DNA from: Lachnospiraceae bacterium
GTDB taxonomy: Bacteria; Bacillota; Clostridia; Lachnospirales; Lachnospiraceae
Direction of reading: 5' to 3'
DNA length: 37,700 bases
NCBI GenBank assembly: GCA_024699355.1
Contig: JAILPR010000011.1
Coordinates: 1-37,700, forward strand
Shown here: one piece after another, positions 17,037 through 26,752 of the stretch
Layout: each line of letters begins with the position of its first letter
Position numbering within the stretch: position 1 is the stretch's first letter
Position numbers and translations under genes: made by a program
The notes under the pieces: model-generated
The model's database searches: none
Told to the model about the DNA's origin: nothing
Seen by the model: the letters and a program-made list of their open reading frames with translations, nothing else

Positions 17037-18395
17037 ATGGATGAAGAAGTAAACTACACGCAAGTACTGACCAATCTTCTCGAGGAACGTAAATATTCAG
17101 ACCTCCTGCAAACCATCTCCGACATGAACAGTGCCGATATCGCCGATGCGATCAGTGAGATGGAAAACGAGGACTCACTTAAGATGTTTCGCATCCTGCC
17201 CAAGGATATGGCAGCCGATATTTTTGCCAACCTGGAACTGGATGTACAGCAGTACATCATTCAGGCCCTGTCCGAGCGAGAGGCATCCATCATCATCGAT
17301 AACCTGATGGCCGATGATGCTGCAGACCTGCTCGAAGAGATGCCTGCCAATGTCGTAAAACGACTGCTTGCCAATGCAAGGCCGGATACCCGCGCGGATA
17401 TCAATCATCTGCTCCGCTATCCGGAGGATTCCGCAGGTAGCATCATGACCGTCGAGTATATCGACCTCAAGGCCGATATGACCGTCGGAGAAGCGATCGA
17501 GCGGATCCGTAAGATCGGCCTCGATTCCGAGACGATCAACATCTGTTATGTTTTAAACCGCCAGCGTGTCCTGCTGGGCACCGTGGCGCTTCGCTATCTG
17601 TTGATCACACCGACGGAGGAACTCATCGGTGACATCATGCACGAGAACATCGTCAGTATCAACACCCTGACCGACCAGGAAGAAGTTGCCAAAGCCTTCC
17701 AGAAATACGACTTCACCGCCATGCCCGTTGTCGATAACGAGGACCGTATGGTCGGTATCATCACCATCGATGATGTTGTCGACATCATGGAAGAAGAGGC
17801 TACCGAGGATATCGAGAAGATGGCCGCGATCCTCCCGACCGACAGGCCCTACTTTAAAGTCGGTATCTTTGACACTTATAAAACCAGAATGCCCTGGCTG
17901 TTACTTTTGATGATCTCTGCCACCTTTACCGGTGCGATCATCACACACTATGAAAATGCACTCTCCGCCTATGTGGTGCTGACCGCCTATATTCCCATGC
18001 TGATGGATACCGGTGGTAATGCAGGCTCCCAGGCCAGCGTTTCGATCATCCGTGGTCTCTCGCTGGGCGAGGTGGAATTTTCCGATCTGTTCCGGGTCGT
18101 TTGGAAAGAGATCCGGGTTGCCATTCTTTGCGGTATTACTCTTTCTTTGACCAACTTCGTGAAGCTCCTGCTGATCGATCATCTGGCACTGGAGATCGCC
18201 CTGATCATCTGCCTGACCCTGGTCCTGGTCGTTATGATCGCCAAATTCGTCGGCTGTATGCTGCCGATCCTGGCGGATCGCATCGGACTCGACCCTGCCG
18301 TTATGGCGTCCCCGATGATCACGACCATCGTTGATGCGCTTTCTTTGCTGGTATACTTTTCTATGGTCACCAGCCTGTTACAGATTAAATTCTAA
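17037..18395 (+). CDS. mgtE: Magnesium transporter MgtE
   Basis: 452 aa; MgtE N domain, CBS pair, and conserved PMLMDTGGNAGSQAS in the membrane domain; RBS aaaggaggc. Confidence 0.95.
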   Translation: MDEEVNYTQVLTNLLEERKYSDLLQTISDMNSADIADAISEMENEDSLKMFRILPKDMAADIFANLELDVQQYIIQALSEREASIIIDNLMADDAADLLEEMPANVVKRLLANARPDTRADINHLLRYPEDSAGSIMTVEYIDLKADMTVGEAIERIRKIGLDSETINICYVLNRQRVLLGTVALRYLLITPTEELIGDIMHENIVSINTLTDQEEVAKAFQKYDFTAMPVVDNEDRMVGIITIDDVVDIMEEEATEDIEKMAAILPTDRPYFKVGIFDTYKTRMPWLLLLMISATFTGAIITHYENALSAYVVLTAYIPMLMDTGGNAGSQASVSIIRGLSLGEVEFSDLFRVVWKEIRVAILCGITLSLTNFVKLLLIDHLALEIALIICLTLVLVVMIAKFVGCMLPILADRIGLDPAVMASPMITTIVDALSLLVYFSMVTSLLQIKF

Positions 18396-18397
18396 AA

Positions 18398-18434
18398 AAG
18401 ATCCGCAAGCAGTAATGACTGCTTGCGGATCTTT
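18398..18434 (+). terminator. Rho-independent terminator after mgtE
   Basis: AAAGATCCGCAAGCAG-taatga-CTGCTTGCGGATCTTT. Confidence 0.88.
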
Positions 18435-18490
18435 CTTTTGCTTAAGGTATTCGATTTCTCATAAGATGCTTCCGCACCTCTTATACGTCG

Positions 18491-19393
18491 TTATTCTCCT
18501 GCTTCCGCAATACCCATCAGTACGATACCGACGATTGCCAGACCTACCATCGCATACTGCTTCCAGGTCAGCTTCTCTTTCATGAAGATTCTTGCCCAGA
18601 TCACAGAGAACATGCAATAGGAAGAGATCAGCGGTGCTGCCGCAATGGCGTTTGCACCGATCGCAAAAATATAGGCATACTGACCTGCGGTCTCGAAAAT
18701 ACCTGCCAGGAGCTTCGGCGTCTCTCTCTTTACGATGAGCTTTTCTTTCTTGACACCGAGCACATAGATCGCTGCTGCGATACCCAGTACCAGGAAGGTA
18801 TACTCGTAAGCCACGTTTGCGGAATCTTCGTTCATGGACTCCAGTACGATCGCATCTGCAAAGGTGCCGAGACCATCGATGATGAGGTAGAAGATCGGGA
18901 AGAAGATCGCAATGAAGCTGTTCATGTACTTCTTATCTACCTTCTCGCCGCTGGCGATCAGCTCTTCTTCGTCCATCTTACGCTCAAAATAAGCAAGCAT
19001 CACGATCGCGATGGTGATCAGTACAACTGCCACGATCTGGATCGGTGCCAGTGTGGTGTGCAAAAATGCAAAGCAAAGAATTGCAGCAAACGCACCGGAT
19101 GAATTACAGATCGGTGATGACAACGACAACTGGATATAACGCAGACCGATATAACCGAGGAACATCGCCAGGATGTAAAGCAGAGATACCGGCAGATACT
19201 GCAGCATCACGCCCAGATTAAACTCTACCCCGTTGACAACTACTTCCACCGTTGCATGAATACCCATGACCAGGCCGACAGCCATGATCATCTTGAACTG
19301 GCTGTTCTTGTCCTCACGCTTCGATCCCAATTTGGAGAAGAAATCAGATCCGCTCCAAAACAGAATTGATACCAATGATAACCAAAACCACAT
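18491..19393 (-). CDS. DMT superfamily (EamA-like) transporter
   Basis: 300 aa, about ten hydrophobic helices in two halves, C-terminal KLTWKQYAMVGLAIVGIVLMGI. Confidence 0.82.
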   Translation of the reverse strand: MWFWLSLVSILFWSGSDFFSKLGSKREDKNSQFKMIMAVGLVMGIHATVEVVVNGVEFNLGVMLQYLPVSLLYILAMFLGYIGLRYIQLSLSSPICNSSGAFAAILCFAFLHTTLAPIQIVAVVLITIAIVMLAYFERKMDEEELIASGEKVDKKYMNSFIAIFFPIFYLIIDGLGTFADAIVLESMNEDSANVAYEYTFLVLGIAAAIYVLGVKKEKLIVKRETPKLLAGIFETAGQYAYIFAIGANAIAAAPLISSYCMFSVIWARIFMKEKLTWKQYAMVGLAIVGIVLMGIAEAGE

Positions 19394-19502
19394 TTTTCAT
19401 AACTCCTTTTCATTTGTAATGGATGTTTGATCCCTTTACACAACGGTGCTATTTTAGCATACAGAATCTATGCCCGCCAAGATATTTTTCGAATTTTGGA
19501 TA

Positions 19503-19534
19503 CAAAAAAGGAGATGTTTGCGCATCTCCCTTTG
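19503..19534 (-). terminator. Rho-independent terminator
   Basis: AAAGGGAGATGCGCAAACATCTCCTTTTTTG on minus strand. Confidence 0.75.
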
Positions 19535-19540
19535 TCTGCT

Positions 19541-19600
19541 ATCAGATCGGCCCAAGCCCGTAATCAGATCGGCCCAAGCCTGTAATCAGATCAGCCCTGT
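19541..19600. repeat. Short tandem direct repeat, period 22 bp, about 2.7 copies, overlapping the 3' end of the adjacent CDS
   Basis: ATCAGATCGGCCCAAGCCCGTA at 19541 and 19563, partial from 19585. Confidence 0.88.
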
Positions 19601-19854
19601 AAGCCTCTCGCCTGACGATCCATATCTTCTACGACAATATCATAGATCTCGCCTAACGATCTGCAATATTCCAGTACCATCCAAGGCTCGTTGGTATGGA
19701 AATGAATCTTGATCAGTTCATCATCTCCGACCGCTAACAGACAATCCCCTTTGAAATGCTCGGTAAAATATTCCGCAATCTGATCTTCATCCAGATCATG
19801 GCCCTCGATCAGAAGCTGTGTATCATAACGAAATTCAATGCTTTCTTCTTCCAT
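19591..19854 (-). CDS. Stand-alone FakA/DAK C-terminal-like domain protein
   Basis: 87 aa from MEEESIEFRYDTQLLIEG; ...GDCLLAVGDDELIKIHFHTNEPWMVLEYCRSLGEIYDIVVEDM resembles the C-terminal domain of DAK2/FakA proteins. Confidence 0.7.
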   Translation of the reverse strand: MEEESIEFRYDTQLLIEGHDLDEDQIAEYFTEHFKGDCLLAVGDDELIKIHFHTNEPWMVLEYCRSLGEIYDIVVEDMDRQARGLQG

Positions 19855-19985
19855 GGTGTTTCTCCTTTCAATTAGCATGCGCTAACTTTGTTTATCTTGC
19901 CATATCTGTGTCATAAAGTCAATCATTTCCGCAGATCCGACGCCGTCGATCCGTCATCGGCACCGCCTGCTCCTGTGCAGATCTC

Positions 19986-21086
19986 CTACGGCAGGGTCAC
20001 CGATAATTTGATCGGGTTATGATCCGAATGTTCAAAGCCCAGATCCACTGTGCTCATCTGTGTCACCGTAAGGTTATCGGAAACGATAAACCCATCGATC
20101 ATATAGAACTGGAAGTTCTCATCGGAAGGATCATAGGCGCGATCCAGCGATCTGCAGGTCGGAGAACCTGTATCCTGCAAAAACTGCCAGTGATCGCCAA
20201 AGGCCGTGACATCCAGTGCACCTGCCTGCCAGAGATCCTCTGAAATGACCGGATAATTGCTAAGATCCGTAGAGGAGAAGGACTGGTTAAAATCTCCCGC
20301 CGCGATCACATAATTACCCTTTTGATATTCGTCTTCGATCAGCTCTGCCAGCATCTGTGTCTGCAGCCGCTTTCCTTCGCCGTCATCATAGGCTTCCAGA
20401 TGGAGGTTGACCAGCACCAGTTCCTGCTCCGTTCCTTCGATCGGCAGGCGGCTGACCAACAGGCAACGCTTTAAATTTCCCAGGCGCAGCGGCCAGGAAA
20501 ACGGACACGGCAGCTGAATTCTTGTGGCACTTGTTACATGGTAGGTGGTTCCCGTCAGGATCCCGGCATCCATCGAGCCAAGCGGCGGGATCGGATACGG
20601 GATAAACGCAACCACGTAGTTGTTGGCAAACGAAACATCACGACCCGGCAGCGCCTCTTCTACTGCGTTTACCTGATCGATGTGAAAGCTTCGGTTGGAA
20701 TCCCGATCCACTTCCTGCAAAAAGACCACAGCCGGATCCTCTGCTGCAAGATAGGAGGTCACCGCTTCCACATTGGTCTCTACCTGCGCCTTGCTGTGCG
20801 GCAGAGATCTGCTCCCGCCGTCCATAAAGAAATCCTCCTGCGCGCTTAAGCCGCAGTAGCCGATATTCCAGCTGATCAGGTCGATCTCCTCCCCCGGTTT
20901 CAGCATTGTTCCGGTCCCGTCCGAAACAGCAATGTCTTCCACATCCTCCGGGGTATACTCTACGATCGTCAGATATCCGAAAAAGCCGAACACCAGTGCC
21001 GCAATGACCAGCATTGCAGCGCAGATCCCAAGCAGGATCCTGATGATCAACGGGCGCTTTTTGCGCTCCTTATGTTCTGTTCCCAT
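19986..21086 (-). CDS. Membrane-anchored endonuclease/exonuclease/phosphatase family protein
   Basis: 366 aa; N-terminal TM; ISWNIGYCG, FLQEVD, NLHLEA, AAGDFNQ, EHSDHNPI motifs. Confidence 0.87.
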   Translation of the reverse strand: MGTEHKERKKRPLIIRILLGICAAMLVIAALVFGFFGYLTIVEYTPEDVEDIAVSDGTGTMLKPGEEIDLISWNIGYCGLSAQEDFFMDGGSRSLPHSKAQVETNVEAVTSYLAAEDPAVVFLQEVDRDSNRSFHIDQVNAVEEALPGRDVSFANNYVVAFIPYPIPPLGSMDAGILTGTTYHVTSATRIQLPCPFSWPLRLGNLKRCLLVSRLPIEGTEQELVLVNLHLEAYDDGEGKRLQTQMLAELIEDEYQKGNYVIAAGDFNQSFSSTDLSNYPVISEDLWQAGALDVTAFGDHWQFLQDTGSPTCRSLDRAYDPSDENFQFYMIDGFIVSDNLTVTQMSTVDLGFEHSDHNPIKLSVTLP

Positions 21087-21121
21087 GCTCCTTACTTCAT
21101 CCCCCTTTTTCGGCCGGCTTT

Positions 21122-22111
21122 TTATTTGCAGATGGTTTCGATCTGCTTTAATTCACTTTCCGTAAATTCCATATTCTCGATGACTTTGATGTTATCCAGG
21201 ATCTGGGAAGGCTTGGATGCACCGGCCAGCACACTGGTCACGATCCCGTCCTTCAATACCCACGCAAGTGCCATCTCCGCCAGAGACTGTCCTCTCTCTT
21301 TTGCCAGATCATTTAAGGCTCTGATCTGTGCGATCTTCTCATCCGACAGTGCATTTTCTTTTAAGAATCTGCCATCCGTACGGATACGACTGTCTTCCGG
21401 AATGCCATGCAGATAACGATCGGTCAGCATGCCCTGTGCCAGCGGCGAAAAAGCGATGATGCCCTTCCCGAGTTTCTCCGCCATGCTCTTTAAGCCGTTC
21501 TGCTCGATCGTACGATCAAAGATCGAATAACGATTCTGATTGATGACAAACGGCACATGCAGCTCCTCCAGGATCGCCGTCGCACGCTTTAAGGTCGGAC
21601 CGTCGTAATTGGAAAGACCGACATACAGTGCCTTACCGGAAGAAACGATCTGTGCAAGGGCCCCCATGGTCTCCTCTAACGGCGTCTCCGGATCCATCCG
21701 GTGATGATAGAAAATATCCACATACTCAAGCCCAAGTCTCTGCAGAGACTGATCGAGACTTGCGATCAGATATTTCTTAGAGCCCCAGTTTCCGTAAGGT
21801 CCCTCCCACATATCATAGCCTGCTTTGGTTGAGATGATCATCTCATCACGATACGGGCGGAAGTGTTCTTTTAAGATCTTCCCGAAATTTGCTTCCGCGC
21901 TGCCCGGCTTTGGCCCGTAGTTGTTTGCCAGGTCGAAATGTGTGATTCCGTTGTCAAATGCGGTAAAGCACATTTCTTCCATATTGGCATAGCAACCGGT
22001 GTCACCGAAATTATGCCAGAGGCCAAGTGATACGGCCGGCAGCATTAAGCCGCTCTTGCCGCAGCGGATATACTTCATGGTTTCATAACGTTTCTCTGAT
22101 GCAATATACAT
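21122..22111 (-). CDS. Aldo/keto reductase, YghZ (L-glyceraldehyde 3-phosphate reductase)-like
   Basis: 329 aa; MKYIRCGKSGLMLPAVSLGLWHNFGD, THFDLANNYGPKPGSAEANFG, STKAGYDMWEGPYG. Confidence 0.92.
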   Translation of the reverse strand: MYIASEKRYETMKYIRCGKSGLMLPAVSLGLWHNFGDTGCYANMEEMCFTAFDNGITHFDLANNYGPKPGSAEANFGKILKEHFRPYRDEMIISTKAGYDMWEGPYGNWGSKKYLIASLDQSLQRLGLEYVDIFYHHRMDPETPLEETMGALAQIVSSGKALYVGLSNYDGPTLKRATAILEELHVPFVINQNRYSIFDRTIEQNGLKSMAEKLGKGIIAFSPLAQGMLTDRYLHGIPEDSRIRTDGRFLKENALSDEKIAQIRALNDLAKERGQSLAEMALAWVLKDGIVTSVLAGASKPSQILDNIKVIENMEFTESELKQIETICK

Positions 22112-22192
22112 GGTTTCCTCCCTGTGTTACCGTGCGAAGCGAACTGCCTGTCGGCATACCGCAAGTGGCTGCACGGATCTGTTTCTGCGCCT

Positions 22193-23110
22193 CTACCAGG
22201 CGCGAATTGCTTTCCACAGCTTTTCTTCGACGTCCATCCTCGCTTCTTTGCATCGGCGGGAATTCTTTCGACCGGAACGATACGGCTTATCCACGATCCC
22301 GGAAAATACCGACAACATCTGCACGATCAGCCCCTGCGGATACAGCAGATGTGTTCCGTACGGATAGACATGGATCTCTGTCAGATCTTCCTTATCCTGT
22401 GCCCGTCTCCGTTTGGCGATCCGCTTGCAGTACAGTGCAGAGTTCCACATCGAATCATCTTCTGCCGCAAACAGCAGCAGTTTTCCGGCGATGGCTTCGG
22501 TCTTGATAAAGCATTTTTCCGGCACGCGGGTATGCTTTTCGCTGTGTTCGAAGATCGCTCCGGAGGTCAGTTCCCTCTGACGCATCGTATTTTCGTAATA
22601 CAGTTTCCAGAACTCTTCCTCTTTAAGATAATATGGCTGGTAAAAAAGTTCTTCTCCTTCGTAGGAAAGTGCGGAGCACCCTGCCGGCCATTCTTTCATG
22701 CCTCGTTTATTGCCCTGATAATATCCCTCGGTCACGTAATCGATCGGCGCAAATCCGATGACCAGCGATAACTGCGGCATACGTTCTGCGGCTGCCAGTG
22801 CAACCTGTGCCCCCATCGATGCCCCCAGGATCCCGACTTTTTCTTCGCCGCGCTCCCTGAGCCATTCAATGGCTGCCTCGATCACGCCAAGGTCAAAGCG
22901 ACGCAGTCCCGGTACCTCACTGCTTTTCTGGTGCATGCCAAGCAGCAGGACATTGATTCCGCGCGAGTTAAAGTATTTGGCCGCGCATCGCTCGATGTAG
23001 CCGTTTCCCTCTTCGCCGACCACCAGGATCAGGCACTTGTGCGCCTCCCGCTCCGATCTGGCATAAAACCCCTTAAATCCATTTGCTTCCAGTGTTGCAA
23101 ATTCGATCAT
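22193..23110 (-). CDS. Alpha/beta hydrolase, BAAT C-terminal-domain-like
   Basis: 305 aa from MIEFATLEANGF; GILGASMGAQVAL nucleophile elbow; GTHLLYP near C-terminus; ATGA overlap with upstream gene. Confidence 0.72.
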   Translation of the reverse strand: MIEFATLEANGFKGFYARSEREAHKCLILVVGEEGNGYIERCAAKYFNSRGINVLLLGMHQKSSEVPGLRRFDLGVIEAAIEWLRERGEEKVGILGASMGAQVALAAAERMPQLSLVIGFAPIDYVTEGYYQGNKRGMKEWPAGCSALSYEGEELFYQPYYLKEEEFWKLYYENTMRQRELTSGAIFEHSEKHTRVPEKCFIKTEAIAGKLLLFAAEDDSMWNSALYCKRIAKRRRAQDKEDLTEIHVYPYGTHLLYPQGLIVQMLSVFSGIVDKPYRSGRKNSRRCKEARMDVEEKLWKAIRAW

Positions 23111-23685
23111 ACTCTCTTCACAAGCTCCTCTACAGAACGTTTCGGTACACAATAGTCGTTGTTTTCATCCAGGTAATACGCGGTATTGTCATCCTTCATG
23201 TCCACGATCAGGGACTTATGTGTCGGATAACCGAATGCTACCACGAGATTGATCTCCCACGGATCCTCCAGCTGCAGGATCTCTTTGATCGCCTTACGAT
23301 CGATCGCTCCCATGATGACCGATCCGACGCCCCGATTCCAGGCTGCCAGCGTCATATTGCTGATCGCCAGCCCCGCATCGGTGTCGACCAGTGCGCTGCT
23401 TTTGGATCCATCATACAGAACCGCATAATATGCGACCGGATGCTCCCCTTCTTTCGGGGTGCCCACTTCGGGCGGCAGCGCCCCTGCAAAATGTGTATTC
23501 GGAAAGATCTCCTCGACCTTCTTTGGGTCGGTGATCGCCAGGAAGCGAAGCGCCTGACCGTTTCTGGCACTCGATGCCAGGCGGATCGATTCGTTGATGT
23601 CGCTGATCACTTCTTCCGGCAACGGTCTGCTTTGGTCAAATCTACGATATGTTCTACGTGTCTTTAATAATTCCATTAACTCCAT
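23107..23685 (-). CDS. Nitroreductase family protein
   Basis: 192 aa from MELMELLKTRRTYRRFDQSRPLPEE; RLASSARNGQ; typical small nitroreductase fold. Confidence 0.88.
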   Translation of the reverse strand: MELMELLKTRRTYRRFDQSRPLPEEVISDINESIRLASSARNGQALRFLAITDPKKVEEIFPNTHFAGALPPEVGTPKEGEHPVAYYAVLYDGSKSSALVDTDAGLAISNMTLAAWNRGVGSVIMGAIDRKAIKEILQLEDPWEINLVVAFGYPTHKSLIVDMKDDNTAYYLDENNDYCVPKRSVEELVKRV

Positions 23686-23754
23686 AACTATCCCTCTTTC
23701 TGCACTTGGTGCCGATCTTACTTTTCTATCCCACCTCATACCCTTTTATTGTAC

Positions 23755-23789
23755 CAAAAAAATCTCATAAGCCAAACTGCTTATGAGAT
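23755..23789 (-). terminator. Rho-independent terminator downstream of the GGDEF-EAL gene
   Basis: ATCTCATAAGC-caaact-GCTTATGAGAT with minus-strand T-run. Confidence 0.85.
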
Positions 23790-23802
23790 CTTTTCCCGCA
23801 GG

Positions 23803-25722
23803 TTATGATTCGTTTTCGATCAGTTGATCAAACTTCGAAACATCCATCGGTTTCGCATATAAGAAGCCCTGAACGCTCTCGCAGTGCAGGCTCTTTAAGA
23901 ACTCTGCCTGATCTTCGGTCTCAACGCCTTCAACCACCACGGGGATGTTCAGCGCCTGTGCCATCTGCACGGTATAACGCAAAATACTCCGGCCGCGTGC
24001 GGCATCCAGTTCATCGTTTCCGCGCTCCAAAAAGCGCATATCGATCTTTAAGACATCTACCGGCATATGGCGCAGTCTGTTCAGACTCGAATAGCCGCTG
24101 CCGAAATCATCCATCAGCACCTTGACGCCGGACTTATGGAAATTCTCGAGAATAGACAACATCTGGTTCGTATCGCCCATGACGAAATCGCCTTCCGTCA
24201 CTTCGATATGAAGCATCTCCCGATCCACTCCGGACTTGATAAAGATCTCGTTCATGCGCATCATGTGATCGACATCATTAAACTCGACCTTGGAAATGTT
24301 CACGGAAATCGGATAGCGCTTTTTGCCCTCGTCTTTCCAACGGTTGATGTCATTGCAAACCGTCTGCAGGACGTATTCGTCCAGATTGCTGATAAAGCCG
24401 TTCTTCTCAAACAGGCTGATAAATTTCCCCGGTGCGATCAGTCCCCTGGTCGGATGGTGCCAGCGGACCAGCGCTTCCGCACTGGTGATCTCGCCGGTAT
24501 TTAAATCAAAGATCGGCTGATAGTAAACCTGGAACTGCTTTTCTTTGATCGCCTGATACATCTCACTCTCGAAGGTCCGGACATCTGCGATCTCCTGCTC
24601 CATCTGCGCTGAGAAATACGCATAGCTGACCGCATAATTTTCTTTAATGCTTGCCAGTGCATAATCGGCACGGTCACACATCAGATCGATCGGTTTGCTC
24701 CGATCCGTAATGTGATAAACACCGGTCACCACATCGATATGAAAAGCATGGATTCCAAGCTTTTCGGCGATCGGAACCAGCCAGTCATCCTGCTCTTCTT
24801 CCACCAGATCAACCGGCAGCAGATATGCAAAATCATTGTTGCCCAATCTGCCGCAGCAACCGGCCTCCGCTGTTTTCCCGTAGATATGGCGGGCCACCGC
24901 ATTGATCAGTTTTGCCCCGATTTCAGAGCCGTAGATCTCATTGATATCCTTCAGATGACGGATGTTGCACCGCATCATCAGATACTGGCGCTGCGTGTGA
25001 TCACGATTGAGCACCGCACGTGCTTCGCGGAAAAATCCGTCTTTGCCCTGGAGTCCGGTCTGATGGTCGACCGTATCATCCAGATAAAAGAAAAACAGGA
25101 CCGAAATACTCAGACAGATCGACATACCCGCATTGATCAGCATGACCTTCGGGAAATGCCCCTGCAGTACATAGGTTGCGATCGTAATGACCACTACCAG
25201 GACCAGGACAAAGCCTCTGCGTGTCCCGAGTACGTCAAAGTTATAGATCAGCAGTGCGATGTACGAAACCATGTAAATGATCCCGTTGATCGTCAGCATC
25301 ATACTGCCCATATCGCGCATCATCGACTGCTCCTGCCAGTCAAACATCGTATGACTGACCGGATTGACGATCAGAAGGATTGCCAGAAACAGCGCTGCCG
25401 GCAGTACCGACATGAGTTTACTCTTCGTGTTCAGCCTGCAAAAGTGTGCAAAGAAAAGAAGCAGGAAATACGGATAGACCAGTGCCGAAATATAAAACAG
25501 ATAAAAGCAAAGATATCCGATCGGTTTCCCAAGTACTTCTGTCTGTCCAAAATCCGTACCAATGAACAGGTAGTCAAACACAATGTCAAAAATGGAGATT
25601 ACAATCAGTGTGTAACAGATTTTTGAAAGCGATTTGTCATAGGATGCATGGAACGACAATGTGAAAATTGCATAGATCAATATGATAAATGCCACAATAT
25701 TGTAGGTCATGATCATCGGCAA
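23803..25722 (-). CDS. GGDEF-EAL protein with N-terminal 7-8 TM sensor; GGDEF degenerate
   Basis: 639 aa; GNNDF in place of GGDEF; EAL side has EALVRW, EVTEGD, DDFGSGYSSL, KIDMRF, VVEGVET, QGFLYAKPM. Confidence 0.93.
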   Translation of the reverse strand: MPMIMTYNIVAFIILIYAIFTLSFHASYDKSLSKICYTLIVISIFDIVFDYLFIGTDFGQTEVLGKPIGYLCFYLFYISALVYPYFLLLFFAHFCRLNTKSKLMSVLPAALFLAILLIVNPVSHTMFDWQEQSMMRDMGSMMLTINGIIYMVSYIALLIYNFDVLGTRRGFVLVLVVVITIATYVLQGHFPKVMLINAGMSICLSISVLFFFYLDDTVDHQTGLQGKDGFFREARAVLNRDHTQRQYLMMRCNIRHLKDINEIYGSEIGAKLINAVARHIYGKTAEAGCCGRLGNNDFAYLLPVDLVEEEQDDWLVPIAEKLGIHAFHIDVVTGVYHITDRSKPIDLMCDRADYALASIKENYAVSYAYFSAQMEQEIADVRTFESEMYQAIKEKQFQVYYQPIFDLNTGEITSAEALVRWHHPTRGLIAPGKFISLFEKNGFISNLDEYVLQTVCNDINRWKDEGKKRYPISVNISKVEFNDVDHMMRMNEIFIKSGVDREMLHIEVTEGDFVMGDTNQMLSILENFHKSGVKVLMDDFGSGYSSLNRLRHMPVDVLKIDMRFLERGNDELDAARGRSILRYTVQMAQALNIPVVVEGVETEDQAEFLKSLHCESVQGFLYAKPMDVSKFDQLIENES

Positions 25723-25755
25723 TTTCCCCTTTCCTTAACATAGTATTGAAAGATC

Positions 25756-26634
25756 TTATTCAAACCAGGCCACATTCATGTGCGTTACTTTCTGGTGATC
25801 GCTCATGTCTGCATCCGAGATCAAAAAGTAGTCATAGCGGAACACGATCCCCGGTCTGTCAGGAAGCGGATCATCCCAGGTCGAATCGACATTCAGATAC
25901 CCGCCATCGACACGCACCTGATTCCAGGCATGGAAACCGCCGTTTGCAAAACCGCAGACCGCCCAGTCTTCGATACCGAGGATTCTCATAAAGACGTCAA
26001 ATGCTTCGGTATACCCTTCACAACGGGCCGATCCGTTTAAGAGCATGCCTACATAATGGTTGGATTCATCCCCGTAGATATCCTCGATGTCATAATAGCA
26101 ATTGCAGATGATCCAGTCATGTACCGCCTGCATCTTTTCCACATCCGTCATCTCCGGTGTCGTGATCTGTGCTGCAATTTTGGTTGCTTTTACAAGTGCC
26201 TGTGCGCTCCGGCTGGTAAATGCCGCTTCTCTGCCTTCCGCAAAGCCATTGTTGATATAATGTGCAAACAGTGCATTGGCATCTGTACCGAGTGCGGCCA
26301 CAACATCCGGGTTCATCTGTGCATAATAGGTAGCATCAAACATATCCACCGTCAGCATGGAAGTTACATCCAGATAGGCTTTACGACCTTCGATCACGCC
26401 GTTGTTGTTATAGTGCGAAAACAATGCACTCTCGGAAGTGCCCAGTGCCGCAACGACATCCGGATTCTCGGCTGCATATCGCTCATAATCAAAGTTTCCG
26501 GAATTTAATGATGTTGCATACGGTGCAATGACCGGTGCCGCTTCTGCAGTCAAACCTGCTGCGCCAAAGCCGATCACAAGTGCGCACGCAGCCGTGGCAA
26601 GTTTGATCCATCTGTTTTTTCGTTCTGCTGTCAT
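25756..26634 (-). CDS. Secreted transglutaminase-like protein with NPDV..A.G...HY...G..EGR repeats
   Basis: 292 aa; signal peptide; two ~50-aa repeats; Cys/His/Asp core ARCEGYTEAF, GFHAWNQVRVDGGYLNVDSTWDD. Confidence 0.83.
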   Translation of the reverse strand: MTAERKNRWIKLATAACALVIGFGAAGLTAEAAPVIAPYATSLNSGNFDYERYAAENPDVVAALGTSESALFSHYNNNGVIEGRKAYLDVTSMLTVDMFDATYYAQMNPDVVAALGTDANALFAHYINNGFAEGREAAFTSRSAQALVKATKIAAQITTPEMTDVEKMQAVHDWIICNCYYDIEDIYGDESNHYVGMLLNGSARCEGYTEAFDVFMRILGIEDWAVCGFANGGFHAWNQVRVDGGYLNVDSTWDDPLPDRPGIVFRYDYFLISDADMSDHQKVTHMNVAWFE

Positions 26635-26752
26635 AATCTCTTTACCTCTCTTTTTTCAAAAAACCTCACGTTTATCATAGTCGAATTGTGTAGGAAATGA
26701 AATAAAATTAGTATAAAATTAACGTAAATGTAACCACAAGGGGGAACCTCTA

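Noticed and set aside
24712-25626. 304-aa plus-strand ORF antisense to the GGDEF-EAL gene
   Set aside because: Low-complexity His/Gln/Asp-rich translation typical of antisense frames; real gene on the other strand.
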